Positions 17,847 to 26,085 of a stretch of 38,829 bases of DNA are shown in pieces (position 1 is the first letter of the stretch; each line of letters starts with the position of its first letter). The notes below the pieces were generated by a model. The model did no database searches. It was not told the origin of the DNA and worked only from the letters and a program-made list of their open reading frames with translations. The position numbers were made by a program, and so were the translations under genes. The stretch is from Fimisoma avicola (GTDB lineage Bacteria; Bacillota; Clostridia; Peptostreptococcales; Anaerovoracaceae), in the NCBI GenBank assembly GCA_018714945.1, contig DVMO01000101.1, positions 1 to 38,829 on the forward strand, written 5' to 3'.

Positions 17847-18575
17847 ATGGCACCTTGCTGCAATAACATCGTTACGCCAAAGATGATCAGGGCCGGCCGC
17901 GTCTCGGTCGGTGACAGGATACAGTTTGAAGACGATTACATATCTGCACGGTCTGATGAGCTTTCCGTCTCTGAGCGAAATGAGCCGCAGCCGTCAGATG
18001 CGGCAGTTTCTGTGCAGGCAGAAGCTACTACGCCGGTCCCGGCAGCTTCATCAAAAGAATCTCCGGCAGCAGTCATGGCTGCAGGCCCGGCAGCTGGATC
18101 CGCATCTGCAGCTGCTCCGGCAAACAACAGCAGCACTGTTTGGTCAGGTCAGAACCCGGCTCCTGCAAATGCCGAAAGGGGGACTGCCTCTGCTGTACGC
18201 ACCCACTTTCAGCCCCTACCTTACTCAGAGATGACTTCTTATATGAGCAATGTTTCTATCAATGGTCCTATGGACTCTCCTTCTGTTATCACACCACAGG
18301 ATCCCATGACCCCAACCGGATTTGACAGTTCCATCGACCTTGATGCCGTACAGACGCTCAATGGCTTTCTCAGGACCCAGATCGGACGATACATGCGCAT
18401 AGAACAGCTCATCGGGTCCAACACCATACAGGACAGGTTCGGCTTTCTGGTCGGAGTAGGCAGCAATTTTATCATCCTTCAGGAGATCACCACGGGAAAT
18501 ATAATGGTGCTGGATATTTTTTCTGTCAGGCTTGCTTATGTATACTACTCGCAGCCGGTGCTGCCGAATTTCTGA
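17847..18575 (+). CDS. gerQ: GerQ-like spore coat protein
   Basis: The 242-residue protein has a Cys-Cys start (MAPCCNN), a low-complexity middle rich in Ala, Ser, Pro and Gln (about 40-130) and a conserved C-terminal domain (about 165-242) starting LNGFLRTQIGRYMRIEQLIG and ending near MVLDIFSVRLAYVYYSQP. The domain resembles the GerQ C-terminus in size, position and pattern (LN....., G.......II...TG......I....V). GerQ is a coat protein cross-linked by transglutaminase and needed for CwlJ localisation in Bacillus. AGGAGG lies 6 bases before ATG 17847. The call leans on the cwlJ neighbour as well as similarity from memory; a general spore coat protein is the alternative. Confidence 0.75.
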   Translation: MAPCCNNIVTPKMIRAGRVSVGDRIQFEDDYISARSDELSVSERNEPQPSDAAVSVQAEATTPVPAASSKESPAAVMAAGPAAGSASAAAPANNSSTVWSGQNPAPANAERGTASAVRTHFQPLPYSEMTSYMSNVSINGPMDSPSVITPQDPMTPTGFDSSIDLDAVQTLNGFLRTQIGRYMRIEQLIGSNTIQDRFGFLVGVGSNFIILQEITTGNIMVLDIFSVRLAYVYYSQPVLPNF

Positions 18576-18603
18576 TAGCAAGTGCCGAGGCTTGTCGCAC
18601 CGC

Positions 18604-18835
18604 TTCCGCCAGAAAAAAGTTCTCATTTCTGTGAAACGCTCCCTTGCCGAGAACCAAGTCATCATGGAAAGAGCCAAAACGGTTCTCATCAATGCCCTTT
18701 AGATGCCTGTTGAGAATCAGGTTCGCTGAAAAGTTTCTCAAAGGGGCTTGCGCACTGCAAGATGAGAACCATAAAAGCTCCATTGGTTCTTGCGAGTGGG
18801 ATTTTTGCCAAAAAGAGAACTTTTCGCTGGCGGAA
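18604..18835. repeat. Structured intergenic repeat, copy 2, with inverted ends
   Basis: This 232-bp element has 21-base imperfect terminal inverted repeats (18604-18624 against 18815-18835, two mismatches; core TTCCGCCAG ... CTGGCGGAA). Inside are GAGAACC 24 bases after the left AAGTTCTC, GGTTCTCATC (18681-18690) pairing with GATGAGAACC (18761-18770), a nested TTGAGAA/TTCTCAA pair, then AGAACC-N14-GGTTCTTGCG and AAAAAGAGAACTT with the same spacings as copy 1 at 13665-13889. No target-site duplication is apparent. Short open frames exist but do not look like proteins. It sits between gerQ and the copA terminator. Confidence 0.75.
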
Positions 18836-18849
18836 CTTCCGCTCAGAGC

Positions 18850-18931
18850 AAAAAAATACGGGGCAGGGGGTATGATCCCGGACTTTCCGGGCTCTCCGTA
18901 TTCTACGGACTCTCCATACTCCCTGCCCCGT
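18850..18931 (-). terminator. Three-way-junction terminator downstream of copA
   Basis: The outer arms ACGGGGCAGGG (18858-18868) and CCCTGCCCCGT (18921-18931), extended by GTATG/CATAC, enclose two further hairpins, CCCGG-ACTTT-CCGGG (18877-18891) and TCCGTA-TTC-TACGGA (18895-18909). Leftward transcripts end in TATTTTTTTGC. It is the first T-tailed hairpin after copA and could also terminate gerQ from the other side. Confidence 0.7.
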
Positions 18932-18960
18932 TTCGCTGTCTCGCCGGGCTGCCGGCAGCT

Positions 18961-19085
18961 TCACAGGCGTCCGGCGGATCTCACAAGCGGGCCGGCAATC
19001 CTCACAGGCGTCCGGCGGATCTCACCTGCGGTCGACGGCAGCCTCACAGACATCCGGCGGATCTCACCTGCGGTCGCCGGCCACT
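18961..19085. repeat. Tandem repeat with 41-42-bp unit, three copies
   Basis: Units at 18961-19001, 19002-19043 and 19044-19085 share TCACAGRCRTCCGGCGGATC followed by TCACCTGCGGTCG-like sequence; a partial unit end (GCTGCCGGCAGCT) precedes them. The array is GC-rich and lies between the copA stop and its terminator, so it would be in the 3' UTR of the copper operon. The period of 42 is a multiple of three, but no plausible protein is encoded. Confidence 0.8.
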
Positions 19086-19093
19086 TCTGATGA

Positions 19094-21643
19094 TCAGGCA
19101 ATTTCCGTGACCTTGTAGTCCTTATCTTCCACAGCTTTCTTGAGTTTTTCATCTGCTATGTCTGCGCTGAGGGTCACAACAGCTGTGCCTTTTTCATGGC
19201 TTACCTCTGCCTGTTCCACCTGAGGCAGTTCCTCAAGGGCTTTCTTTACGGCAGCTTCGCAGTGAGCGCACATCATTCCTTCGATCTTCATTGTCTTGTT
19301 CATTGTTTCTTTCTCCTTTTCCCAATCAGATTCTTTAAGTTTATTTTTAATCTTATGATCCGATTTTGGATCATACATTTTGAACCAGTTAAGCCTCAGG
19401 GCATTTGATACTACGCAGAAGCTGGAAAGGCTCATGGCGGCTGCGCCGAACATCGGGTTCAGCTGCCATCCGACCAGTGAAATGAACACTCCGGCGGCCA
19501 GAGGTATTCCGATCACATTGTATATGAATGCCCAGAAAAGGTTCTCATGGATGTTGCGGAGGGTTGCCCTGCTCAGTCTTATGGCAGCGGGAACATCCAG
19601 CAGGCTGCTCTTCATCAGCACTATGTCAGCAGCATCTATGGCCACATCCGTACCGGCTCCGATAGCTATGCCTATATCGGCCCTTGTCAGGGCCGGCGCA
19701 TCGTTGATGCCGTCTCCTACCATTGCAACTTTTCCCTTTTCTTTAAGCTGCCGGATGACGCTTTCCTTTCCTTCCGGCATTACTCCTGCAATGACCTGGT
19801 CAACGCCGGCTTCTTTTCCGATGGCCCTTGCCGTGCGCTCATTGTCTCCGGTGAGCATTACGACCCTGATTCCCATGTTCCGCATTTCTCTTACCGCTTC
19901 ATAGCTGTCATCTTTGATGACATCCGCTACGGCGATTATACCTATCAGATCACCTCCAGCTGCGAAAAACAAAGGTGTCTTGCCTGAAGCAGCCAGTTCT
20001 TCCGCCTGCCGCGCCATTCCGGCAGGAACTTCAGCTATGTTGCTTATAAATTTATGATTGCCGCCGTACAGCTCTTTTCCGTTGAGGACAGCAGAAAGTC
20101 CGTTGCCCGGCAGAGCTTTGAACTGGGAAACTTCTGCCGTCTGCCTGCCGCTGTCTGCTGCAGCTTTGATGATGGCTCTGGCCAGCGGATGTTCACTCTT
20201 TGCTTCCAGCGCAGCCGCCAGATCCATAAGCTCGTCTCCAGAATATCCTTCGGCAGGCAATATATCTGTTACAGTCGGCTCCCCAGATGTTATGGTTCCT
20301 GTCTTGTCCAGCACCACTATCTGGGTCCGTCCGGTTTCTTCAAGGGATACGGCATTTTTGAAAAGTATGCCGTTTTTGGCGCCCATACCGTTGCCCACCA
20401 TAATGGCAACCGGGGTCGCAAGTCCCAGAGCGCATGGGCAGCTTATGACCAGTACCGAGATCCCTCTTGCCAGTGCAAAGCCTATGGTCTGTCCCGCCAG
20501 GAGCCAGACTATTATCGTAACAATGGCGATGGCGATGACTGCCGGCACAAATACCCCCGATACCTTGTCTGCGACCTTGGCGATAGGCGCCTTGGTGGCA
20601 GCTGCGTCGCTGACCATCTGTATTATCTGAGACAAGGTAGTGTCCTCTCCGACTCTCGTCGCTTCACATTTGATAAACCCTGACTGATTTATTGTCGCAG
20701 CCGACACCTGGTCCCCGGTTTCTTTATCCACAGGTATGCTTTCTCCGGTGAGAGCCGATTCATTGACTGCGCTGCTGCCTTGGATTATCACTCCATCGAC
20801 AGGGATGTTTTCTCCCGGACGCACAACAAAGATATCGCCTTTTTTCACCTGTTCAACAGGGATTTCCTTTTCTTCACCCTCCGACAATATGACTGCCGTC
20901 TTTGGAGCAAGCTTCATAAGGCTCTTGAGGGCGTCTGTGGTTTTTCCCTTTGATCTTGCCTCCAGCATCTTGCCCACAGTTATCAGAGCAAGTATCATGG
21001 CTGCTGATTCAAAATAAAACTCATGCATGTAACCCATGACTGCCTGATGATCTCCTCTCATCTGTGCATCTGTCATGGCAAAGAGCGCTACGACGCTGTA
21101 GCCGAAAGCGGCTGATGAGCCCAGAGCCACAAGAGTATCCATATTAGGCGATCTGTGTATCAGTCCCCTGAAGCCGCTGATGAAAAATTTCTGGTTTATG
21201 ACCATGACAATTGCCGTAAGCAGAAGCTGCAATATCCCCATTGCCACATGGTTTTCTGCAAAGAAAGCAGGTACAGGCCATCCCCACATCATGTGGCCCA
21301 TGGAAAAATACATCAGTATGACCAGAAATACCAGCGAAGCTGCCAGCCGCTTTTTCAGCAGCGGAGTCTCCCTGTCACGGAGCATATCTTCCTGCTCTGA
21401 AACCGCAGAGCTGGCCCCTGCCCCTGTCCGGGCGCCTGAGTTTCCTCCTTTAAGGGACGCACCGTATCCGGCTTCCTCAACTGCTCTGATTATCTCAGCC
21501 GCCGGAGCGCTTCCCTCAACTCCCATGGAATTGGTGAGCAAACTAACGGAACAGGATGTGACTCCGTCAACCTTCGAGACTGCCTTTTCAACTCTGGCAC
21601 TGCATGCGGCACAGCTCATACCTGTAACATTATATTGCTCCAT
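19094..21643 (-). CDS. copA: Copper-exporting P1B-type ATPase with a C-terminal CopZ-like domain
   Basis: Pumps Cu(I) out of the cytoplasm. The 849 residues comprise an N-terminal heavy-metal domain (GMSCAAC, Cys11/Cys14), about eight membrane helices, the actuator TGES (299-302), the ion-binding CPC (402-404), phosphorylation site DKTGT (Asp446), SEHPLA, TGDNERTA, GDGINDAPAL, and the Cu-specific YNVIGIPLAAG and MSLSS in the last helices. Unusually, after a short Lys-rich linker a complete second metal domain (MNKTMKIEGMMCAHC, 781-849) is fused at the C-terminus. An internal AAGGAG and ATG could let this domain be made separately. AGGGGTG lies before ATG 21643; csoR ends 11 bases upstream. 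Confidence 0.95.
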   Translation of the reverse strand: MEQYNVTGMSCAACSARVEKAVSKVDGVTSCSVSLLTNSMGVEGSAPAAEIIRAVEEAGYGASLKGGNSGARTGAGASSAVSEQEDMLRDRETPLLKKRLAASLVFLVILMYFSMGHMMWGWPVPAFFAENHVAMGILQLLLTAIVMVINQKFFISGFRGLIHRSPNMDTLVALGSSAAFGYSVVALFAMTDAQMRGDHQAVMGYMHEFYFESAAMILALITVGKMLEARSKGKTTDALKSLMKLAPKTAVILSEGEEKEIPVEQVKKGDIFVVRPGENIPVDGVIIQGSSAVNESALTGESIPVDKETGDQVSAATINQSGFIKCEATRVGEDTTLSQIIQMVSDAAATKAPIAKVADKVSGVFVPAVIAIAIVTIIVWLLAGQTIGFALARGISVLVISCPCALGLATPVAIMVGNGMGAKNGILFKNAVSLEETGRTQIVVLDKTGTITSGEPTVTDILPAEGYSGDELMDLAAALEAKSEHPLARAIIKAAADSGRQTAEVSQFKALPGNGLSAVLNGKELYGGNHKFISNIAEVPAGMARQAEELAASGKTPLFFAAGGDLIGIIAVADVIKDDSYEAVREMRNMGIRVVMLTGDNERTARAIGKEAGVDQVIAGVMPEGKESVIRQLKEKGKVAMVGDGINDAPALTRADIGIAIGAGTDVAIDAADIVLMKSSLLDVPAAIRLSRATLRNIHENLFWAFIYNVIGIPLAAGVFISLVGWQLNPMFGAAAMSLSSFCVVSNALRLNWFKMYDPKSDHKIKNKLKESDWEKEKETMNKTMKIEGMMCAHCEAAVKKALEELPQVEQAEVSHEKGTAVVTLSADIADEKLKKAVEDKDYKVTEIA
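19301..19318 (-). promoter_or_regulatory. Possible internal ribosome site and start for a CopZ-like chaperone
   Basis: Within copA, minus strand AAGGAG (19318-19313), 9 bases, then ATG (19303-19301) opens the last 69 codons as an independent protein (19094-19303) with GMMCAHC, the size of CopZ. The site is in frame with copA. Confidence 0.5.
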
Positions 21644-21654
21644 CTATATCACCC

Positions 21655-21972
21655 CTATTTCATAAGTTTTTGCAAAGTAGTTACCAGTTCATCGATAACT
21701 TCATAGTCGCCGTTTTCAATGTCTCTTACGACACAGCCCTTTATATGGCTGGAAATCAGTTCACGGTTAAACGCATTTACGGCGGCGTTCACCGCTGCTG
21801 ACTGGATCAGGATATCGTTGCAGTAGCAGTTATTTTCCACCATGCCTCTGATCCCCCTTATCTGGCCTTCTATCCTGTTCAGACGGTTGATAAGGCTCCT
21901 GCGTTCTTCGTCCGGACGCATCGTCATTTTCTCACAGCATTTATTTTTCTCCTGTGCTGCTTTATTATCCAT
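21655..21972 (-). CDS. csoR: Copper-sensing repressor CsoR
   Basis: Cytoplasmic all-helical tetrameric repressor that releases DNA when Cu(I) binds. The 105-residue product has the family core RRSLINRLNRIEGQIRGIRGM and the metal triad: the second Cys of NNCYCND, then His and Cys in SSHIKGC, in the C-H-C arrangement of copper-type CsoR rather than the nickel or formaldehyde relatives. A Lys/Cys-rich N-terminal tail (residues 1-20, including two adjacent Cys) precedes the core. ATG 21972 has GAAGGTG upstream; a longer frame to 22092 would run through the promoter and was rejected. It leads the copA operon. Confidence 0.93.
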   Translation of the reverse strand: MDNKAAQEKNKCCEKMTMRPDEERRSLINRLNRIEGQIRGIRGMVENNCYCNDILIQSAAVNAAVNAFNRELISSHIKGCVVRDIENGDYEVIDELVTTLQKLMK

Positions 21973-22015
21973 ATTTTCACCTTCGCTTTTCTCTGTGTTA
22001 TATTTGTTCCGTAAA

Positions 22016-22064
22016 TACCCTGTCCGGGTATGTTCATTATATACCCGGATAGGGTATTTTTCAA
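22016..22064 (-). promoter_or_regulatory. csoR-copA promoter with two CsoR-type operators
   Basis: Minus strand TTGAAA (22064-22059), 17 bases, TATAAT (22041-22036). The spacer contains TACCC-N5-GGGTA (22042-22056), and a second TACCC-N5-GGGTA (22016-22030) covers the likely start point. The two sites are inverted copies of each other with one mismatch and match the known TACCC..GGGTA form of CsoR operators, so binding would block the polymerase at both sides of the -10. Confidence 0.88.
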
Positions 22065-22210
22065 TCACTTTTTTTATGTGCGTCGGTCTCATTTTGTATT
22101 TTTACAGACGAAAAGCATACAGCATGACCGTCTTTTTCACCTGGGCAAGCTGTCATGCACCCGTGGAAACCGCATACGCAGTGGTTCCGGCCTGCCATCA
22201 GGCGCACCGA

Positions 22211-22245
22211 AAAACCCTTGCAAGTACCTAGCTTGCAAGGGTTTT
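22211..22245 (-). terminator. Second hairpin after the ABC exporter operon
   Basis: Perfect 14-base arms (AAAACCCTTGCAAG and its complement) around a 7-base loop, with GGGTTTTT on the minus strand. The stretch from here to the csoR promoter (22065-22210) shows no gene or clear signal. Confidence 0.8.
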
Positions 22246-22265
22246 CATGTTTTTATGCAAAAGAA

Positions 22266-22314
22266 GGGAGCTGTCACACAGCGGCCTGATATGGTCAGCT
22301 GTGCGACAGCTCCC
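22266..22314 (-). terminator. First terminator after the ABC exporter operon
   Basis: Arms GGGAGCTGTC and GACAGCTCCC, extended by CACAG/CTGTG across one mismatch, followed on the minus strand by TTCTTTT. It lies 73 bases beyond the exporter stop; with 22211-22245 it makes a tandem stop. Confidence 0.8.
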
Positions 22315-22386
22315 CTCAAAATGGAACTTCCTCCACTGAACCGGCAGGCCGCCGTGGCCGTAATGACCGTTGTGGCGCAGCCCATA

Positions 22387-24318
22387 TCATTCGAGTTCAA
22401 AGGCTCCCGTATAAAGCTGGTAATAACGGCCCTTTTTCTCAATGAGCTGTTCATGGTTGCCTCTCTCGATTATCCGGCCGTGATCCATTACCATGATGAC
22501 ATCGGAATTCTGTATCGTAGATAAGCGATGGGCAATAACAAATACAGTCCTTCCGTGCATCAGGTTGTCCATGCCTTTCTGCACTATGGATTCGGTCCTG
22601 GTATCTATTGAAGAAGTGGCCTCATCCAGTATCATCACAGGCGGATCTGCAACAGCCGCCCTGGCAATAGAGATCAGCTGTCTCTGTCCCTGTGACAGTC
22701 CGCTGCCGTCGCCTTCCAGCACCGTGTCGTAACCCTCCGGCAGCATCCTGATAAAGCCGTCGGCGTTGGCAAGCCTGGCCGCTGCGATACATTCCTCATC
22801 TGTGGCGTCAAGACGTCCGTATCTGATGTTTTCCATAACGGTGCCGGTAAACAGGTTCACATCCTGCAATACTACCCCCAGTGAACGGCGCAGGTCAAAT
22901 TTTTTGATCCTGTTGATGTTGATGCCGTCATACTGTATCTTTCCGTCATCTATGTCATAAAACCTGTTTATCAGATTGGTGATGGTGGTCTTTCCGGCGC
23001 CTGTAGCTCCAACAAGGGCGATCTTCTGTCCAGGCTCGGCATATATGCATATATCGTGGAGAACAAGCTCATCATCGTTATATCCAAAGTCCACATCGTT
23101 CAGATCTATGCGGCCTTTCATCGGGATAAGCTTATCCCCGTCCTTCCATGCCCAGTGTCCTGTTCTTTCGCTGCACTGGCAGAGTCCGCCGCTTTGATCT
23201 GTCCTGACATTGACAAGAGTAACGGTCCCCTTATCCTCCTCAGGGGCTTCGTCCAGCAGTTCAAATATCCTGGATGCTCCGGCCATGGCCATGATGACTG
23301 AATTGAGCTGCTGGGAAACCTGAGCTATAGGATTTATGAAGTTCCTTGACAATGTCAGAAACGATGCTATGGTCCCCAGCGTGAGCACTGCCTCGCCGCC
23401 TATTGAAAGGTTGGTCACTCCCGCTATGCCCATGGCTCCTCCAACTACTGCTATAACCACATAGAGCACAAATCCCAGGTTGTTGGTGGCAGGCATGAGT
23501 ATGTTGGCCAGGGTGTTGGCCATTGCCGCAGTTTTTCCGAGGTTTTCGTTTTTGACGGCAAATCTTTCCTTTGCCTTTTCTTCGTAGCAGAAAACCTTTA
23601 CGACCTTCTGCCCGTTTATCATTTCTTCAATGTATCCGTTTACATCACCTATGCTCCGCTGCTGTTCCATAAAGTATTTTCCGCTCTTGGAAGCTATCTT
23701 CTTTATGACCATGAGGATCAGGCCTGTAAACACCAGCACTATGAGGGTGAGCCATATGCTCAGGTGCACCATGGAGATAAAAACGGCGATCATTGATACA
23801 ATGGATGAAAACAGGTTTGGCAAACTCTGTGAGATCATCTGTCTGAGGGTATCTGCATCGTTGGTGTAATAGCTCATTATATCCCCGTGGGAATTGGTAT
23901 CAAAATATCTTATGGGCAGGCTCTGCATCTTGATGAACATTTCATCTCTGATCTCCTTGAGCACGCTCTGGGCCATTACGGCCATTGTTCTTGAGTAAAA
24001 CAGTGATGCTACCACCCCTGCGATGAAGACAGCCGCCATCGCTGATATGATCCTCAAAAGCCCTCCGAATACCGGGGCGGCGTCCATGAGAAGAGGCTGG
24101 ATATAATCGTCTATCAAAGTCTGGAGGAACAGTGAGGACGCTACGCTGGCTCCTGAACTTACCAGGATGCAGATAACTACTACTGCAAGCTTCAGACGGT
24201 GCTTTTCCAGATAAGACATCAGCCTCTTGACTGTTCCCGGCTTAAATCTCTGTCCTTTTGGCAAGGCCTTGAATCCTCCATGGCCCTGCGGCATCTTCCG
24301 TGTTTGGCTACTGCTCAC
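22387..24318 (-). CDS. ABC exporter half-transporter, catalytically canonical subunit
   Basis: Type IV (B-family) exporter subunit: six membrane helices in the first 340 residues, then a nucleotide-binding domain with Walker A GATGAGKT, signature LSQGQRQLISIARA (Gln replaces the second Gly), Walker B VMILDEATSSID with the catalytic Glu, and the H-loop IAHRLST. Its 643 residues include a short insertion between the two halves (about residues 370-400, Cys- and Trp-containing). GTG 24318 was chosen because AAAGGAGG lies 8 bases upstream; the ATG at 24348 lies further inside the preceding gene without a site. It overlaps the partner gene by 11 bases, so translation is probably coupled. Substrate unknown; lipids, peptides or drugs are possible. 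Confidence 0.9.
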   Translation of the reverse strand: MSSSQTRKMPQGHGGFKALPKGQRFKPGTVKRLMSYLEKHRLKLAVVVICILVSSGASVASSLFLQTLIDDYIQPLLMDAAPVFGGLLRIISAMAAVFIAGVVASLFYSRTMAVMAQSVLKEIRDEMFIKMQSLPIRYFDTNSHGDIMSYYTNDADTLRQMISQSLPNLFSSIVSMIAVFISMVHLSIWLTLIVLVFTGLILMVIKKIASKSGKYFMEQQRSIGDVNGYIEEMINGQKVVKVFCYEEKAKERFAVKNENLGKTAAMANTLANILMPATNNLGFVLYVVIAVVGGAMGIAGVTNLSIGGEAVLTLGTIASFLTLSRNFINPIAQVSQQLNSVIMAMAGASRIFELLDEAPEEDKGTVTLVNVRTDQSGGLCQCSERTGHWAWKDGDKLIPMKGRIDLNDVDFGYNDDELVLHDICIYAEPGQKIALVGATGAGKTTITNLINRFYDIDDGKIQYDGININRIKKFDLRRSLGVVLQDVNLFTGTVMENIRYGRLDATDEECIAAARLANADGFIRMLPEGYDTVLEGDGSGLSQGQRQLISIARAAVADPPVMILDEATSSIDTRTESIVQKGMDNLMHGRTVFVIAHRLSTIQNSDVIMVMDHGRIIERGNHEQLIEKKGRYYQLYTGAFELE

Positions 24319-26062
24319 TGAGTCCACCTCCTTTGTTCTGCGATTCATAAACTTCCCTGTATATCACGCTGGACTCCATCAGTTGGTCATGACTGCCCAC
24401 ATCTACTATCTTTCCGTCATCCATTACGATGATCTTGTCTGCATCCTGCACAGAAGCAGCTCGCTGGGCTATTATTATCTTGGTGGTGTCAGGTATCTCA
24501 TTTCTGAAAGCCTGGCGTATCATGGCGTCGGTCCTCATATCTACGGCACTGGTGGAATCGTCGAGTATGAGGATCTTTGGCTTTTTGAGCAGAGCCCTTG
24601 CGATGCACAGCCTCTGCTTTTGTCCGCCGGACACATTGGTGCCTCCCTGTTCGATATATGTGTCGTATCCGTCTTCAAATGAATTTATAAACTCATCGGC
24701 ACATGCAAGCTGGCAGGCGTGGCGCAGCTCTTCATCGGTGGCATTCTCATTGCCCCAGCGGAGGTTTTCCGCTATGGTGCCAGAAAACAGAGTGTTTTTC
24801 TGCAGTACCATGGATACCTGATTCCTAAGGCTTTCAACATGATATTCCCTCACATCCCTGCCTCCGACCTTTACCGATCCTCCCGTCACATCGTACAGTC
24901 TTGGTATGAGCTGCACAAGGCTCGATTTGGCAGACCCTGTGGCTCCTATTATGCCTATAGTCTGACCGCTTCTGATATGCAGGTCTATATCGTTGAGGAC
25001 TTCCTTATCTTTGGATTTGCCGTAGCTGAAGTGTACATGGTCAAAATCTATAGAACCATCCGTCACCTCATATACCGGTTCTTCCGGGTCGTGCAGGTTG
25101 CTCTGTTCATCAAGGAGCTCCACGATACGCTCTCCGGAAGCTCTGGCCATGGTCAGCATTACAAAGATCATGGAGATCATCATAAGGCTCATGAGGATCT
25201 GCATTGAATAGGTGATGAGACTGATAAGCTCACCTGTGGACAGGCCAAGTGCAGCGTTATTACCGCTTGCAACAATGGCCCTTGCGCCAAACCATGCGAT
25301 CAGCAGCATCGTAAGGTACATGCAAAACTGCATCAGCGGATTGATAAAGGCCATGATCTTCTCGGCCTTGGAAAAGTCCTCATATATTTTCTGTGATGTT
25401 CCCTCAAACTTTTGGATCTCGTGATCCTGTCTGTTAAAGGACTTTACGACCCTTATGCCGCTGAGGTTTTCCTGTACCACATTGTTCAGCTTGTCATAAG
25501 TCTTGAACACCCGGTTGAATATCGGGTGAACGGCCTTTATCATTATGCCCAGCCCTATGAGCAGCACAGGCATCACGCAGAGGAATATCAGGGAAAGCTC
25601 CGCATCTATTCCGAATGAGGCGACAAGGGCAAATATCAGCATCCCCGGCGACCTGGCAGCTATCCTTATGAGCATCTGAAAGGCTATCTGTACATTGCTC
25701 ACATCTGTTGTCAGACGAGTAACTATACTTGCCGTTGAAAATTTATCTATATTTGAAAAAGAAAATTCCTGTACATGATCGTACATATCCCCCCTGAGGT
25801 TTTTGGCGAAGCCCGCCGCAGCCACTGCAGAAGTTTTTCCCGCCCCTACTCCAAAGGCCAACGAGGCTATGGCCGCCAAAAGTATTATCAGGCCATATCT
25901 GATTATTTCCGGCATAGAACCTGCATCTATGCCGCTGTCAATGAGTTCCGCCATGAAAAGAGGTATAAGTATCTCCAGAACGACCTCTCCCAGCACCAGG
26001 ATAGGGGTCATTATGGCATATTTCTTATATTCTCTCACATGGGAAGCTAATTTTTTTACCAT
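24308..26062 (-). CDS. ABC exporter half-transporter, degenerate-site subunit
   Basis: 584-residue partner of the gene at 22387-24318. It has six membrane helices, Walker A GATGSAKSS (Ala in place of the last Gly), signature VSGGQKQRLCIARA, and Walker B ILILDDSTSAVD in which the catalytic Glu is Asp; the H-loop His is Gln (IIAQRAAS). Such changes are known from the non-catalytic site of heterodimeric exporters such as TM287/288 and BmrCD. AGGAGG lies 9 bases before ATG 26062. A MarR-type gene lies 23 bases upstream in the same direction, suggesting a regulator-exporter operon. Confidence 0.9.
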   Translation of the reverse strand: MVKKLASHVREYKKYAIMTPILVLGEVVLEILIPLFMAELIDSGIDAGSMPEIIRYGLIILLAAIASLAFGVGAGKTSAVAAAGFAKNLRGDMYDHVQEFSFSNIDKFSTASIVTRLTTDVSNVQIAFQMLIRIAARSPGMLIFALVASFGIDAELSLIFLCVMPVLLIGLGIMIKAVHPIFNRVFKTYDKLNNVVQENLSGIRVVKSFNRQDHEIQKFEGTSQKIYEDFSKAEKIMAFINPLMQFCMYLTMLLIAWFGARAIVASGNNAALGLSTGELISLITYSMQILMSLMMISMIFVMLTMARASGERIVELLDEQSNLHDPEEPVYEVTDGSIDFDHVHFSYGKSKDKEVLNDIDLHIRSGQTIGIIGATGSAKSSLVQLIPRLYDVTGGSVKVGGRDVREYHVESLRNQVSMVLQKNTLFSGTIAENLRWGNENATDEELRHACQLACADEFINSFEDGYDTYIEQGGTNVSGGQKQRLCIARALLKKPKILILDDSTSAVDMRTDAMIRQAFRNEIPDTTKIIIAQRAASVQDADKIIVMDDGKIVDVGSHDQLMESSVIYREVYESQNKGGGLSEQ

Positions 26063-26085
26063 ATGCGCTTTTCCTCCTTCTCGTA

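Noticed and set aside
18604..18835. Insertion sequence carrying a transposase
   Set aside because: The element is too short and has no transposase; no target duplication was found, so only a MITE-like origin remains possible.
18526..19152. Several overlapping 60-150-codon open frames in the repeat region
   Set aside because: They arise from the structured and tandem repeats, have no good ribosome sites and read differently in all frames.
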